DNA of 64,000 nucleotides from Nitrosospira sp. Nsp11 (GTDB taxonomy: Bacteria; Pseudomonadota; Gammaproteobacteria; Burkholderiales; Nitrosomonadaceae). The stretch's first letter is position 1. The number at the start of each line of letters is the position of its first letter. The stretch covers positions 1 to 64,000 of the forward strand of contig NZ_FRBV01000003.1 of NCBI RefSeq assembly GCF_900142705.1, read 5' to 3'. Shown here piece by piece: positions 42,764 through 53,782 of the stretch. The translations under genes were made by a program, and so were the position numbers. The notes under the pieces were generated by a model that saw only the letters and a program-made list of their open reading frames with translations, had not been told where the DNA came from and did no database searches.

Positions 42764-44290
42764 GTGAAATTTAATATAAAAAGCGGAAACCCGGAGAAGC
42801 AGCGCAGCGCGTGCGTGGTGGTGGGCGTATTCGAGCCGCGCAAATTGACTGAAGCGGCAGAAGCCATGGACAAGATCGCCGATGGGTATATCGGCGGACT
42901 ATTGCGCAGCGGCGATATGGAGGGTAAGACAGGCTCTGCACTGGTTCTGCACAACGTGCCCAACACCTTGTGCGAGCGAATACTCCTGGTGGGACTCGGC
43001 AAGGAACAAGAGCTCAGCGATAAAGCATACTGCGATGTGGTACGCAGCGCGTTCAAGGCATTGCATGGCACAGGCGCTACGGACGCCGCCCTGTTTTTGA
43101 ATGAGGTACCGGTCAAAAACCGTGAAACCGCATGGAAAATTTCACAAACCGCCATTATCGCGATGGAAAGCAGGTATCGCTTCGATCGACTCAAAAGCCA
43201 GGTTGAAGAAACTAAACCGCCTCTTCGTAAGGTCACGCTTTGCACCCTGAGCGACGGCGGCCGCATAAAACTTGCCACCAGCGAAGAAGCCCTTCAGCAG
43301 GGCCTTGCCATTGCCGATGGCATGAATCTTGCCAAAGATCTAGGCAATCTTGCGCCCAACATCTGTACCCCGACCTACCTGGCGGAGCAGGCCATCGACG
43401 TGGCCAAGGCTTATAAGCTCAAGGTTACCGTTCTGGAGCAGAAGGACATGGAGAAGCTCGGCATGGGCGCATTGCTGGCCGTTGCCCGCGGCAGTCACCA
43501 GCCCGCCAAGCTGATCGCGCTGGAATACTGGGGGCGAACGAAGAAGGAAAAACCGGTCGTGCTGGTGGGCAAGGGCGTCACTTTTGATACCGGCGGCATT
43601 TCCTTGAAGCCCGCAGCGGAGATGGATGAAATGAAGTACGACATGTGCGGCGCAGCCAGCGTGCTCGGCACCATTACCGCGGTGGCAAAAATGCGACTTC
43701 CCGTCAACGTGATCGGCATCATACCCACCACCGAAAATATGCCTGGTGGCAATGCCACCAGGCCCGCGGATGTCGTTACCAGCATGTCCGGGCAAACCGT
43801 GGAAATTCTCAATACTGATGCTGAAGGACGGCTGATCCTGTGCGATGCGCTGACTTATGCCGAGCGCTATGAACCCGAGACCGTAATAGATATTGCGACC
43901 CTTACCGGTGCTTGTGTCATCGCCCTCGGCCATGTTGCGTCGGGATTACTCAGCACAGATGAAGAACTGGCAGAGGAATTGCTGCAGGCTTCCGGTCAAG
44001 CAGCAGATCCCGCTTGGCGACTGCCATTATGGGACGAGTACCAGGAGCAATTGAAAAGTAATTTTGCCGATATCGCCAACATCGGTGGCCGCGCCGCCGG
44101 AACCATTACCGCGGCCTGCTTCCTGTCGCGTTTCACGAAGAAATATCGATGGGCTCACCTGGACATAGCGGGTACTGCCTGGAAATCCGGCAAGGAAAAA
44201 GGGGCCACAGGCCGACCTGTGCCTCTGCTGACACAATTCCTGATCGGGCGGGCGGCGAAAAAAGGGCCTGCCGAGCATAAATCGAAATAG
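42764..44290 (+). CDS. pepA: Leucyl aminopeptidase (PepA)
   Basis: M17 cytosolic aminopeptidase, about 508 aa, forming hexamers with two metals. GKGVTFDTGGISLKP and NTDAEGRLILCDAL carry the metal ligands and active-site residues. Start: GTG at 42764 with AAGGAG six bases upstream; it aligns with the E. coli N-terminus (V/M-KFNIKSGNPEKQRSAC). Another GTG is three bases earlier. In E. coli PepA also binds DNA as a Xer accessory protein and carAB regulator. First gene of pepA-holC-(unknown)-valS. Confidence 0.95.
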   Translation: MKFNIKSGNPEKQRSACVVVGVFEPRKLTEAAEAMDKIADGYIGGLLRSGDMEGKTGSALVLHNVPNTLCERILLVGLGKEQELSDKAYCDVVRSAFKALHGTGATDAALFLNEVPVKNRETAWKISQTAIIAMESRYRFDRLKSQVEETKPPLRKVTLCTLSDGGRIKLATSEEALQQGLAIADGMNLAKDLGNLAPNICTPTYLAEQAIDVAKAYKLKVTVLEQKDMEKLGMGALLAVARGSHQPAKLIALEYWGRTKKEKPVVLVGKGVTFDTGGISLKPAAEMDEMKYDMCGAASVLGTITAVAKMRLPVNVIGIIPTTENMPGGNATRPADVVTSMSGQTVEILNTDAEGRLILCDALTYAERYEPETVIDIATLTGACVIALGHVASGLLSTDEELAEELLQASGQAADPAWRLPLWDEYQEQLKSNFADIANIGGRAAGTITAACFLSRFTKKYRWAHLDIAGTAWKSGKEKGATGRPVPLLTQFLIGRAAKKGPAEHKSK

Positions 44291-44296
44291 ACTGGC

Positions 44297-44716
44297 ATGA
44301 CCGAGATCGACTTCTATTCCGGCAGCGAGGATAAACTTCATACCGCTTGCCGTCTCGTTGCCAAAGCGTTGCGGAAAGGCTTCAAGGTAATGATTTATTC
44401 AACCGATATAACAATGATCGAGCGGCTGGATAAACTTCTTTGGACTTTTTCTTCAATCGACTTTATTCCTCACTGCCGTGCTGACGACAAGTTGGCCGAT
44501 GCCACACCGGTAATACTCGGCTACGCCGCGAATCTTCCACATAATGATGTCCTGCTCAACCTGGATCCTGAAAATCCTTCGTTCTTCAGCCGCTTCCGGC
44601 GCTTGATCGAAATCGCCGGCACTACGCCGGAAGATACGCAAGCGGCGCGAAAACGCTATCGCTTCTATCAGGATCGGGGATATGAAATTCGCCATCATAA
44701 GCTTGGAGCGGTATAG
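44297..44716 (+). CDS. holC: DNA polymerase III chi subunit
   Basis: 139 aa. Links the clamp loader (through psi) to single-strand binding protein. Typical features: MTEIDFYSGSEDKLHTACRL start and FIPHCRADD at about 55-63. Six bases after pepA and, one small gene apart, before valS, which is the usual pepA-holC-valS order. Confidence 0.93.
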   Translation: MTEIDFYSGSEDKLHTACRLVAKALRKGFKVMIYSTDITMIERLDKLLWTFSSIDFIPHCRADDKLADATPVILGYAANLPHNDVLLNLDPENPSFFSRFRRLIEIAGTTPEDTQAARKRYRFYQDRGYEIRHHKLGAV

Positions 44717-44825
44717 TTAAACCCAGATTGAGTCAGATGCGGGAATATATCCTGCATCACCTCTTTCCGCCGGATGTTCTTCTCTCCAGGCACCCTTTCA
44801 ACTATTCGCGAAATCCGGCACTTCC

Positions 44826-45209
44826 ATGACAAACAGCAGCGATGAAACGACGCCAGAAGCTGATTACAACGAAATCCTGAGCAAGCTCGAAGCGTTGCTG
44901 CGCAAGCACCAGGGCAACCCATCGGCTCCAGCCTCGGTTGAAACGGATGGCAAAGCCGAGGCTTTTCATATTGCTGCTCACGGAACCGCATTAGCATTAG
45001 AGCAGAGGTCGTTGATAGCAGTAGACGAGATACCAACGCTGACTGAAATGGTGTATCTGGCCCCTGAAATGCTGTCGCCTCAGCCTGATATTACATCGCT
45101 ACTGGCGCAAATTCTGGATTCCGCGCTTGGGGACGCGGAGGTCGACCTGAATGCCGACGCGAGAAAAATATTGGTTCAGGCGCTGGAATCCCGCTTGTTC
45201 GGACTCTGA
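44826..45209 (+). CDS. Hypothetical acidic protein between holC and valS
   Basis: 127 aa, acidic and soluble, no family recognised with certainty. A helical N-terminal piece (NEILSKLEALLRKHQG, about 15-30) is followed by a polar linker and a C-terminal segment with two amphipathic helices (DITSLLAQILDSALGDAEV and ARKILVQALESRLFGL). The position in the pepA-holC-valS run is conserved in some betaproteobacteria, as I recall, so it is probably a real gene. Confidence 0.7.
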   Translation: MTNSSDETTPEADYNEILSKLEALLRKHQGNPSAPASVETDGKAEAFHIAAHGTALALEQRSLIAVDEIPTLTEMVYLAPEMLSPQPDITSLLAQILDSALGDAEVDLNADARKILVQALESRLFGL

Positions 45210-45321
45210 GCGGCTTCCGGCCACCGCGCGTGCATCAGCTTAGCCTCATCCCGGTTGGCCACCGCTTCAGGATAAACGTCACCTGACGATAACCGTCACT
45301 GTTTGCATCCGCACCTTCCGT

Positions 45322-45327
45322 TATAAT
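45322..45327 (+). promoter_or_regulatory. Candidate -10 of valS (TATAAT)
   Basis: Perfect TATAAT 32 bases before the valS ATG, with only a poor -35 (CTGTTT) 17 bases upstream. valS may have its own start in addition to read-through from pepA. Confidence 0.35.
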
Positions 45328-45358
45328 TGCCGGTTTTCCGCCTTCCCCGTCAATATCC

Positions 45359-48184
45359 ATGGAACTCGAAAAAAGCTTTAATCCCCGCACCATCGAAAAC
45401 CGCTGGTATTCGCGTTGGGAATCCGCCGGCTATTTCAAATCCATGCCCGATGGGACACCCGCTCAAACAGGGATAGTTCCTGCCTACTGTATTATGCTGC
45501 CCCCCCCGAACGTAACCGGCACACTGCACATGGGCCACGCTTTCCAGCATACCTTGATGGATGCGCTTTCGCGTTATCACCGCATGTGCGGGGAAAACAC
45601 GCTATGGCAGCCCGGCACAGATCACGCCGGCATTGCAACGCAAATTGTCGTAGAACGCCAACTGGATCAGCAGAATATCGATCGCCGCGACCTGGGGCGG
45701 GAAGAATTCATTGAGCGCGTATGGCAATGGAAAACGGAATCCGGCTCCACCATCAGTCGCCAGATGAGGCGCCTGGGTGCTTCCTGCGACTGGTCGCGCG
45801 AACGCTTCACCATGGATTCAGGATTATCCCGAGCCGTTACCGAAGCATTCGTCCGGCTTTATCGCGATGGCCTCATCTATCGTGGCAAACGGCTGGTGAA
45901 TTGGGACCCGGTGCTGCAGACCGCGGTTTCCGATCTGGAAGTGATATCCGTCGAGGAGGAAGGATCTCTCTGGCATATTCTCTATCCACTCGAGAAGGAC
46001 GGGGAAATAGATCTGGACGACAGAGCGTCCACAAGAGTAATCGTCGCCACGACACGTCCCGAAACCATGCTGGGTGATATGGCCGTTGCCGTGCATCCGG
46101 ATGACCTCCGTTACCGCCACCTGATCGGTCGCCACGTGCGCCTTCCATTGTGTGAGCGAAGTATTCCTATAATCGCCGATGCTTATGTCGATCCGGAATT
46201 TGGTACCGGCTGCTTGAAAATTACCCCCGCGCATGATTTCAATGACTACCAGGTCGGGAAGCGGCATGAGCTTATTCCGCTCAGTATTCTCACGCTGGAC
46301 GGAAAAATCAACGAGTTGGCACCCACGCAGTATCAGGGCATGGACCGTTCGGATGCTCGCAAAAAAATTATTTCCGATCTGGAAGGACAAGGTCTGCTGA
46401 TTGAGACCAGGCCGCACAAGCTTATGGTCCCGCGCGGAGACCGAACCCACGCGGTAATCGAGCCCATGCTCACCGATCAATGGTATGTGGAGATGGATGG
46501 TCTCGCCAAAGCCGGGCTGAAAGTGGTAGCGAGCGGTGAAGTCAGTTTCATTCCGGAAAACTGGAGTCATGTATACAACCAATGGCTCGAAAACATCCAG
46601 GACTGGTGTATTTCGCGTCAATTGTGGTGGGGGCACCGGATTCCAGCCTGGTATGACGAGGACAACAACATCTTTGTCGCGCACAGCCTGGAGGAAGCGC
46701 AGCGGCTGGCTGGTGAACGCAAGCTCATCCAGGACGAGGACGTGCTCGATACCTGGTTTTCATCGGCGCTATGGCCATTCTCCACTTTGGGCTGGCCCGG
46801 AGAAACACCTGAACTCCGGACTTTTCTGCCAACGTCGGTTTTGATCACGGGTTTTGACATCATCTTTTTCTGGGTGGCGCGCATGGTGATGATGTCGCTG
46901 TATTTCACCGGCAAAGTGCCGTTCAGGGAGGTGTATATAACCGGACTGATACGCGATGCGGAAGGGCATAAGATGAGCAAGTCCAAAGGCAACGTGCTGG
47001 ACCCGCTGGATCTCATCGACGGCATCGCCTTGCCGGACTTGATTTCCAAACGCACCACAGGTCTCATGAACCCCGCACAGGCCGAATCCATCGAAAAAAT
47101 CACGCGGAAGCATTTCCCTGCAGGCATTCCCGCATTCGGCGCCGATGCGCTGCGTTTTACGTTTGCCAGTCTCGCCTCTCATGGCCGGGATATAAAATTC
47201 GATATGCAGCGCTGCGAGGGCTACCGGAATTTTTGTAACAAGCTGTGGAATGCCAGTCGCTACGTTTTAATGAATTGCGAGGGAAAAGATACCGGTTTGG
47301 CCGCAAGTCTGACCTTGGAATCCAATGAAGTGTCGGCCTTGGAATATTCCGATGCCGACAGGTGGGTCATCAGCCGTTTGCAATTGGCGGAACTTGCGGT
47401 CACTCAGGCTTATCGCGATTACCGCTTCGATATGGCGGCACGGGAAATCTATGAATTAGTCTGGGATGAGTATTGTGACTGGTATCTGGAGTTTGCCAAA
47501 GTACAGTTGAATGACGGCAGCGCTGCTGCACAGCGCGCCACCCGCCGCACGCTGGCGCGCGTATTGGAGGCGACATTACGGCTGGCTCATCCCATTATTC
47601 CCTTTATTACTGAAGAGTTGTGGCAAAACATCGCGCCGCTGGCCGGCAAGCAAGGCGAGAGCATCATGATGCAGCCATATCCCAAAGCCGATCCCGGGAA
47701 GATCAGCGAAGATGCAACCGGCCGGATCGCCGCACTCAAGGAAATGATCAACGCCTGCCGAACCTTGCGCGGCGAAATGAATCTGTCTCCAGCATCGAGG
47801 GTTCCCCTGCTGGCTGCAGGAGATGAGCAAACGCTCGCTGAATTTGTTCCTTACCTGATGGCGCTGGCTAAACTCTCAAGTGTCGAAATCGTGCGCGACA
47901 GCTTGCCCCACGCCGATGCGCCAGTGGCAATCGTGGGCGAATTTCGATTGATGCTTAAAATCGAAGTGGATATAGTGGCCGAGCGCGAACGACTGGCCCG
48001 GGAAATTGGTCGCATCGAAGCAGAAGTCGCCAAGGCGGAGAGCAAACTTGCCAATAACAGCTTTATCGAGCGTGCCCCCGCCAAGGTGGTGGAGCAGGAA
48101 AAAAACAGGCTTGGCAATTTTGGTGCAACGCTGGTGAAGCTGAAAGAGCAGCTGCTGAAGCTGGATAGCTCGCCACCCCTGTGA
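45359..48184 (+). CDS. valS: Valyl-tRNA synthetase
   Basis: 941-aa class I enzyme. HIGH signature HMGH (57-60, in [16 protein letters not shown]), editing domain inserted in the Rossmann fold, [13 protein letters not shown] in the middle third, the anticodon-binding helical domain, and a C-terminal coiled-coil arm (about 870-935, [17 protein letters not shown]) that contacts tRNA. Confidence 0.99.
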   Translation: MELEKSFNPRTIENRWYSRWESAGYFKSMPDGTPAQTGIVPAYCIMLPPPNVTGTLHMGHAFQHTLMDALSRYHRMCGENTLWQPGTDHAGIATQIVVERQLDQQNIDRRDLGREEFIERVWQWKTESGSTISRQMRRLGASCDWSRERFTMDSGLSRAVTEAFVRLYRDGLIYRGKRLVNWDPVLQTAVSDLEVISVEEEGSLWHILYPLEKDGEIDLDDRASTRVIVATTRPETMLGDMAVAVHPDDLRYRHLIGRHVRLPLCERSIPIIADAYVDPEFGTGCLKITPAHDFNDYQVGKRHELIPLSILTLDGKINELAPTQYQGMDRSDARKKIISDLEGQGLLIETRPHKLMVPRGDRTHAVIEPMLTDQWYVEMDGLAKAGLKVVASGEVSFIPENWSHVYNQWLENIQDWCISRQLWWGHRIPAWYDEDNNIFVAHSLEEAQRLAGERKLIQDEDVLDTWFSSALWPFSTLGWPGETPELRTFLPTSVLITGFDIIFFWVARMVMMSLYFTGKVPFREVYITGLIRDAEGHKMSKSKGNVLDPLDLIDGIALPDLISKRTTGLMNPAQAESIEKITRKHFPAGIPAFGADALRFTFASLASHGRDIKFDMQRCEGYRNFCNKLWNASRYVLMNCEGKDTGLAASLTLESNEVSALEYSDADRWVISRLQLAELAVTQAYRDYRFDMAAREIYELVWDEYCDWYLEFAKVQLNDGSAAAQRATRRTLARVLEATLRLAHPIIPFITEELWQNIAPLAGKQGESIMMQPYPKADPGKISEDATGRIAALKEMINACRTLRGEMNLSPASRVPLLAAGDEQTLAEFVPYLMALAKLSSVEIVRDSLPHADAPVAIVGEFRLMLKIEVDIVAERERLAREIGRIEAEVAKAESKLANNSFIERAPAKVVEQEKNRLGNFGATLVKLKEQLLKLDSSPPL

Positions 48185-48287
48185 ATGGATTTCTGATTTT
48201 GCCGCGCCATGAAGCAGGAAGAATATATTGAAGCCTCTCGATTCATAAAATTGAAGCAAAAAGTTCAAGCCTCATGCTCGGCTGCGC

Positions 48288-48293
48288 TATACT
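48288..48293 (+). promoter_or_regulatory. Candidate -10 for adk (TATACT)
   Basis: TATACT (5/6) lies 76 bases before the predicted adk start; the best -35 (TTCAAG) is weak and 18 bases upstream. Confidence 0.3.
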
Positions 48294-48345
48294 TATCGGA
48301 AATAATGAAGAAATACCTCTAGCTCTGCCTTATAAGGTGGAGATC

Positions 48346-49022
<677 letters not shown>

Positions 49023-49376
49023 ACCTCAAGCAAGAACCTTGGCGGACTTGAGCTTTATGATATCGCCGCCGTTTTAATCCGTGAACAGCAACACAGCAGC
49101 AGCCTTAACAAGCTGCAGCCTGGCGCATCGTTGCGCGGCCAGGACGGTAGCACTAACTGCCTGTCGGACTTGAAGAATCGCAGCGAAAAAGTGACTGGGT
49201 GAGGGCAGATTTTGAGGATTTTGAAGGTCAATATCTATTGGTCGAAAATCAGCGAAATATCACCCACCCAGACCCTTTTGCAGCCGATTTCCTTTAAGTC
49301 CGACAGGCTGCCCGGGCAGCAAACGCATCGGCGTAATGCGCAGCAGATAAAATTTTAGAATAATCAGGGGAAAATC
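49023..49376. other. adk-pfp intergenic region
   Basis: 354 bp without a gene. The first 135 bp contain small imperfect stems (for example CCTGG ... CCAGG near 49118-49141) but no T run. The rest is mainly the MITE-like palindrome at 49159-49308. The pfp start is 68 bp after it. Confidence 0.75.
49159..49308. mobile_element. MITE-like 150-bp imperfect palindrome
   Basis: Ends are perfect 13-bp inverted repeats GCCTGTCGGACTT / AAGTCCGACAGGC (49159-49171, 49296-49308). The similarity of the arms continues inward for about 55 bp at roughly 65-70 percent (for example GACTGGGTGAG against the complement of CACCCACCCAGAC). There is no ORF. No clear target duplication is visible. It could be a non-autonomous element or an old inverted duplication. 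Confidence 0.5.
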
Positions 49377-50636
49377 ATGGTAGCAAAAAATGCTTTTTAT
49401 GCGCAGTCCGGCGGCGTCACCGCCGTCATCAACGCCTCGGCCGCTGGCCTTATCGAAGCCGCCCGCCAGCAACAAGGGAAAATAGGCGCGGTTTATGCAG
49501 GCCGCAACGGCATTATCGGCGCCCTGACTGAAGATCTGATCGACACCGGCAAGGATTCCGCCTCGGCAATCAGCGCCCTTCGCCATACTCCCTCGGGAGC
49601 GTTCGGCTCTTGCCGTTACAAATTGAAAAGTCTCGAACAAAACCGGCGTGAGTACGAACGACTGATCGAGGTATTCAAGGCGCATGACATCGGCTACTTT
49701 TTTTATAATGGCGGCGGTGATTCCGCTGACACATGCCTCAAGGTCTCACAGCTCGCCGATACGCTGGGCTATCCCATCCAGGCCATTCATGTACCGAAAA
49801 CGGTGGATAACGACCTTCCCATTACAGATTGCTGCCCCGGCTACGGCTCGGTGGCAAAATACATCGCCGTGTCCACGCTCGAAGCCAGCTTCGACGTCGC
49901 CAGCATGTCAAAAACATCGACGAAAGTATTTGTCCTGGAAGTGATGGGACGTCATGCCGGATGGATTGCTGCGGCAGGCGGCCTGGCATCCAGTGTCGAC
50001 CGTGAAATCCCGGTTGTCATTCTCTTTCCGGAGATCCCCTTCGATAAAGCGAAATTTATCGCCAAGGTGGATAGCAATGTCAAGAAATTTGGCTACTGCT
50101 CGGTAGTGGTATCCGAAGGCGTAAAAGGGGAAGACGGCAAATTCCTTTCCGACCAGGGTATCCGTGATGCTTTCGGTCACGCTCAACTGGGTGGTGTTGC
50201 CCCTGTGGTGGCGAATATTGTCAGGGAGGAGCTCGGCCTTAAATACCATTGGGCAGTAGCGGATTATCTACAGCGCGCCGGGCGCCATATCGCCTCGAAA
50301 ACCGATGTGGAGCAGGCTTATGCGATGGGTAAGGCCGCGGTGGAATTCGCCATCGATGGACATAACGCCGTAATGCCTACCATAGAGCGCGTTTCCAGTC
50401 ATCCTTATGTGTGGAAGGTAGGCATGGCGCAACTCTCCGAGGTTGCCAACGTTGAGAAAATGATGCCCGAGAATTTCATCAGCGAGGATGGCTTTGGCAT
50501 CACCGACAAATGCAGGGAATATCTGGTCCCCCTTATCCAGGGAGAGGATTACCCTCCCTATAAGGAGGGCTTACCGGACTATGTGCGACTGAAGAACGTG
50601 GCGGTAGCAAAAAAACTGGGGGACTTCACGATTTAA
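49377..50636 (+). CDS. pfp: Pyrophosphate-dependent 6-phosphofructokinase
   Basis: 419 aa; reversibly phosphorylates fructose 6-phosphate with PPi. Donor choice is readable: GGGDS (112-116) has Asp at the position that is Gly in ATP enzymes, and PKTVDND (140-146) has Lys where ATP enzymes have Gly, the pair associated with PPi use. The catalytic D144/D146 and MGRHAGWIAA are intact. ATG 49377 has AGGGG upstream. With hppA immediately downstream, PPi is likely a shared currency. Confidence 0.92.
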   Translation: MVAKNAFYAQSGGVTAVINASAAGLIEAARQQQGKIGAVYAGRNGIIGALTEDLIDTGKDSASAISALRHTPSGAFGSCRYKLKSLEQNRREYERLIEVFKAHDIGYFFYNGGGDSADTCLKVSQLADTLGYPIQAIHVPKTVDNDLPITDCCPGYGSVAKYIAVSTLEASFDVASMSKTSTKVFVLEVMGRHAGWIAAAGGLASSVDREIPVVILFPEIPFDKAKFIAKVDSNVKKFGYCSVVVSEGVKGEDGKFLSDQGIRDAFGHAQLGGVAPVVANIVREELGLKYHWAVADYLQRAGRHIASKTDVEQAYAMGKAAVEFAIDGHNAVMPTIERVSSHPYVWKVGMAQLSEVANVEKMMPENFISEDGFGITDKCREYLVPLIQGEDYPPYKEGLPDYVRLKNVAVAKKLGDFTI

Positions 50637-50708
50637 ACCCCTTCAAGCTTGATGGGATTAGGAATTCCGTGTGCGTTTTCGAGCAGTCCGACTTAACTGG
50701 AGGTTTAA

Positions 50709-52745
50709 ATGGCTACTGGTTTAATTATCGCGATTGCTTGTGCGATGGCTGCGCTCCTGTACGGAGTGGTTTCGATAAAATGGATTGTCGCGTTGCCAAC
50801 AGGCAACGAACGCATGCGGGAGATTGCTACTGCCATTCAAGAAGGGGCTTCGGCATACCTGAATCGCCAATACACGACCATAAGTATCGTTGGGGTGATT
50901 CTACTGGTGGCCATTTTCCTGGCATTGGGCTGGAAAACCGCTGTCGGGTTTTTCATCGGTGCTTTTTTGTCGGGGCTGACAGGTTATATCGGCATGAACG
51001 TTTCGGTGCGAGCCAATGTCCGTACCGCAGAAGCTGCAAGAGAAGGTCTCAATGCAGCGCTGAACGTGGCGTTCAGAGGCGGCGCGATAACCGGCATGCT
51101 TGTGGTGGGTCTGGGCTTGATGGGCGTGGCCGGCTACTATGCTTTCCTTACCGCCGGCCTGGGCACCAATGAATCAGATGCGACTCACGCCCTGGTGGGT
51201 TTGGCTTTCGGTAGCTCGCTGATCTCCATTTTCGCTCGTCTCGGCGGCGGCATTTTTACTAAAGGCGCCGACGTAGGCGCCGATCTGGTGGGCAAGGTCG
51301 AAGCCGGCATTCCCGAGGATGATCCGCGCAACCCGGCAGTCATTGCCGACAACGTGGGGGACAATGTAGGCGACTGCGCGGGAATGGCTGCCGATCTGTT
51401 CGAGACATACGCCGTGACCATTATTGCTACCATGCTGTTGGGTGGACTGCTGATCACAGACGCCGGTCCTAATGCGGTTCTCTATCCGCTGGTGCTGGGG
51501 GGATTTTCCATTATCGCTTCCATCATCGGTTGCTACTTCGTCAAAGCGCGTGAGGGCGGAAAGATCATGAACGCGCTTTATCGCGGTCTCTCGGTTGCCG
51601 GTGTACTGGCTGCGGTCGCCTTTTATCCCATCACGACGATGATGCTGGGCGAAGGAGTGATGATTGACGGCAAACTGGTTTCATCGATGAATCTATACCT
51701 CGCCGGGCTCGTAGGTCTGGTGTTGACTGCCGCCATGGTGTGGATTACCGAATACTACACCTCTACCGAATATGGGCCAGTACAGCATATCGCGGAAGCG
51801 TCCAGCACCGGTCACGGCACCAACGTAATCGCCGGTCTGGGTGTGTCCATGAAATCGACCGCCGCTCCGGTACTTGCCGTCTGCGTCTCCATCTGGTGCG
51901 CCCAGGAGTTGGCGGGCCTTTATGGCATCGCTATCGCCGCCACCTCGATGCTATCGATGGCAGGTATCATCGTGGCGCTCGACGCCTACGGACCCATTAC
52001 CGACAATGCCGGCGGAATTGCGGAAATGGCAGGTTTGCCATCGGAGATACGCGATATCACCGACCCGCTGGATGCGGTAGGGAACACTACCAAGGCGGTA
52101 ACGAAAGGCTACGCCATCGGCTCCGCCGGTTTGGCCGCGCTGGTACTGTTTGCCGATTACACTCATGCGCTTTCCACGGGCGGCAAGCTCTTGAATTTTG
52201 ACTTATCCGATCACATGGTGATCATCGGCTTGTTCCTCGGCGGCATGGTGCCATACCTGTTCGGGGCCATGGCGATGGAGGCTGTCGGTCGGGCTGCCGG
52301 TTCGGTGGTGGTGGAAGTTCGCCGCCAGTTCAGGGAAATTCCCGGGATCATGGAAGGTACCGCGAAGCCGGACTATTCCAGAGCAGTGGATATGGTAACA
52401 AAGGCCGCCATCAAGGAAATGATTATCCCCTCGTTGCTGCCGGTTGCCGTGCCCTTGCTCGTCGGCCTCCTGCTCGGCCCCGTCGCCTTGGGTGGTGTCC
52501 TGATTGGCGCTATTATCACGGGTATCTTTGTAGCGATTTCCATGACTGCCGGGGGCGGAGCCTGGGATAACGCCAAAAAATACATTGAAGACGGCCACTT
52601 TGGCGGCAAGGGTTCGGAAGCGCATAAAGCGGCGGTGACCGGTGATACTGTCGGCGACCCCTACAAAGACACCGCCGGCCCCGCGATTAACCCGCTCATC
52701 AAGATCATGAATATTGTTGCCTTATTGATTGTCCCATTGCTATGA
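50709..52745 (+). CDS. hppA: K+-independent H+-translocating pyrophosphatase
   Basis: 678-aa membrane pump with about 16 transmembrane helices that couples PPi hydrolysis to proton export. Catalytic acidic motifs [11 protein letters not shown] (188-198) and [12 protein letters not shown] (214-225) are intact. The type is read from [10 protein letters not shown] (458-467): Lys462 and Thr465 are the residues found in K+-independent pumps. GGAGG lies eight bases before the ATG. It follows pfp by 72 bp and ends at a terminator. Confidence 0.96.
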   Translation: MATGLIIAIACAMAALLYGVVSIKWIVALPTGNERMREIATAIQEGASAYLNRQYTTISIVGVILLVAIFLALGWKTAVGFFIGAFLSGLTGYIGMNVSVRANVRTAEAAREGLNAALNVAFRGGAITGMLVVGLGLMGVAGYYAFLTAGLGTNESDATHALVGLAFGSSLISIFARLGGGIFTKGADVGADLVGKVEAGIPEDDPRNPAVIADNVGDNVGDCAGMAADLFETYAVTIIATMLLGGLLITDAGPNAVLYPLVLGGFSIIASIIGCYFVKAREGGKIMNALYRGLSVAGVLAAVAFYPITTMMLGEGVMIDGKLVSSMNLYLAGLVGLVLTAAMVWITEYYTSTEYGPVQHIAEASSTGHGTNVIAGLGVSMKSTAAPVLAVCVSIWCAQELAGLYGIAIAATSMLSMAGIIVALDAYGPITDNAGGIAEMAGLPSEIRDITDPLDAVGNTTKAVTKGYAIGSAGLAALVLFADYTHALSTGGKLLNFDLSDHMVIIGLFLGGMVPYLFGAMAMEAVGRAAGSVVVEVRRQFREIPGIMEGTAKPDYSRAVDMVTKAAIKEMIIPSLLPVAVPLLVGLLLGPVALGGVLIGAIITGIFVAISMTAGGGAWDNAKKYIEDGHFGGKGSEAHKAAVTGDTVGDPYKDTAGPAINPLIKIMNIVALLIVPLL

Positions 52746-52765
52746 GCCTTTTATTCGCAGACAAG

Positions 52766-52797
52766 GCACGCCGAGAAATTATGGCGTGCTTTTTTTT
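52766..52797 (+). terminator. Intrinsic terminator after hppA
   Basis: GCACGCC / GGCGTGC 7-bp stem (52766-52772, 52783-52789), 10-base loop, then eight T (52790-52797). It begins 20 bases after the hppA stop. Confidence 0.88.
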
Positions 52798-53000
52798 GGT
52801 ACACTAAAAATTGCATACCCGCTTTTTCAATCTTTCCCGATTCCCGGGCGTTATATATTTGGTGAGGAATATCATGTATTTCGTCACTTCAAGCTTGAAC
52901 CGAAACCCGACCCCAGTCAGCAACAACGTATTTTGCGTCCCATTCGATACCGACTTTCATCGATTTGACGTTCACAATGTCGCCTGCCAGATGGATAGTC

Positions 53001-53408
53001 ATGAATAATAAGATCGCCCTCACGCTCGATGATGCCAAAATTATTGCCGCTGCATCGGAAGCGGAAGCCAGGCGCAATAACTGGCCGGTGGTGATTGCAA
53101 TCGTTGATGACGGGGCTCACCTGGTTTACCTGCTGCGCCTCGACAATACTCAGTTCGGCAGCGTCGATGTCGCAATTCAGAAGGCCTGCGCGGCGATTGC
53201 ATTTCGACGTCCCACTAAGGTGTGGGAAGAACACGTCGCTGACGGACGCCTGCGTTATCTCGGCCTGCCCGGAACCCTGCCGATCGAAGGTGGTTTACCC
53301 ATCATAGTGGATGGCCAGTTCATCGGCGCTGTAGGAGTAAGCGGTGTGAGATCCCACGAGGATGCGCAAATTGCACAGGCAGGATTGAATGCAATGCCAA
53401 AAAGCTGA
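53001..53408 (+). CDS. GlcG/HbpS family (DUF336) protein
   Basis: 135 aa, single domain. Start is ATG 53001 (MNNKIALTLDDAKIIAAASE); the frame runs 12 codons farther upstream without conservation. Typical features are VVIAIVDDGAHLVYLLRLD (about 29-47), AxxAFRRPT-like ACAAIAFRRPTKVW and GGLPIIVDGQFIGAVGVSG. Members bind heme or small ligands, or accompany glycolate and PduO systems; the role here is unknown. The gene stands alone behind the hppA terminator. Confidence 0.85.
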   Translation: MNNKIALTLDDAKIIAAASEAEARRNNWPVVIAIVDDGAHLVYLLRLDNTQFGSVDVAIQKACAAIAFRRPTKVWEEHVADGRLRYLGLPGTLPIEGGLPIIVDGQFIGAVGVSGVRSHEDAQIAQAGLNAMPKS

Positions 53409-53782
53409 TATAAATAAATCAGGCTCATTCGCCTGATGCGGCACAGCTTATCCGCTCGTCGAATCCGGCGGGTTCGATATTAAAGTGTCACCTTTCCGCC
53501 TTCATAGTCAATTCAAACGGAAGACGTTGTCATTGGTACATTCAACGCCTGCGCGCTTCAGCCGTAGCCATCCAGACGGGAATTCAGCCAGGCATTCGTA
53601 TGCATATCAGTATGCCGGGCGCTTCCCAACGGAGCCACCAACCCGGCCATTGCCGTACCCTGAATACAGTTTAACTGGGCAAATTTAGTCTCATTTCTTT
53701 CAACACCACTATCTATCCTGGGGCTGAGTTAAGATACGATTCGCGCTACAAATCACGCTCTTTACCTGACTATCTGGATTAT
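53409..53782. other. Intergenic region before AI-2E family permease
   Basis: 374 bp. A hairpin ATCAGGC / GCCTGAT (53418-53424, 53431-53437; 6-base loop) directly follows the GlcG gene but lacks a T run. The rest shows no gene or repeat that I can support. Confidence 0.65.

Noticed and set aside
45824-46684. 286-aa minus-strand frame over valS
   Set aside because: Antisense shadow of valyl-tRNA synthetase with no family resemblance.
49159-49308. Complete insertion sequence
   Set aside because: No transposase frame fits in 150 bp and no target duplication is evident; kept only as a MITE-like element.
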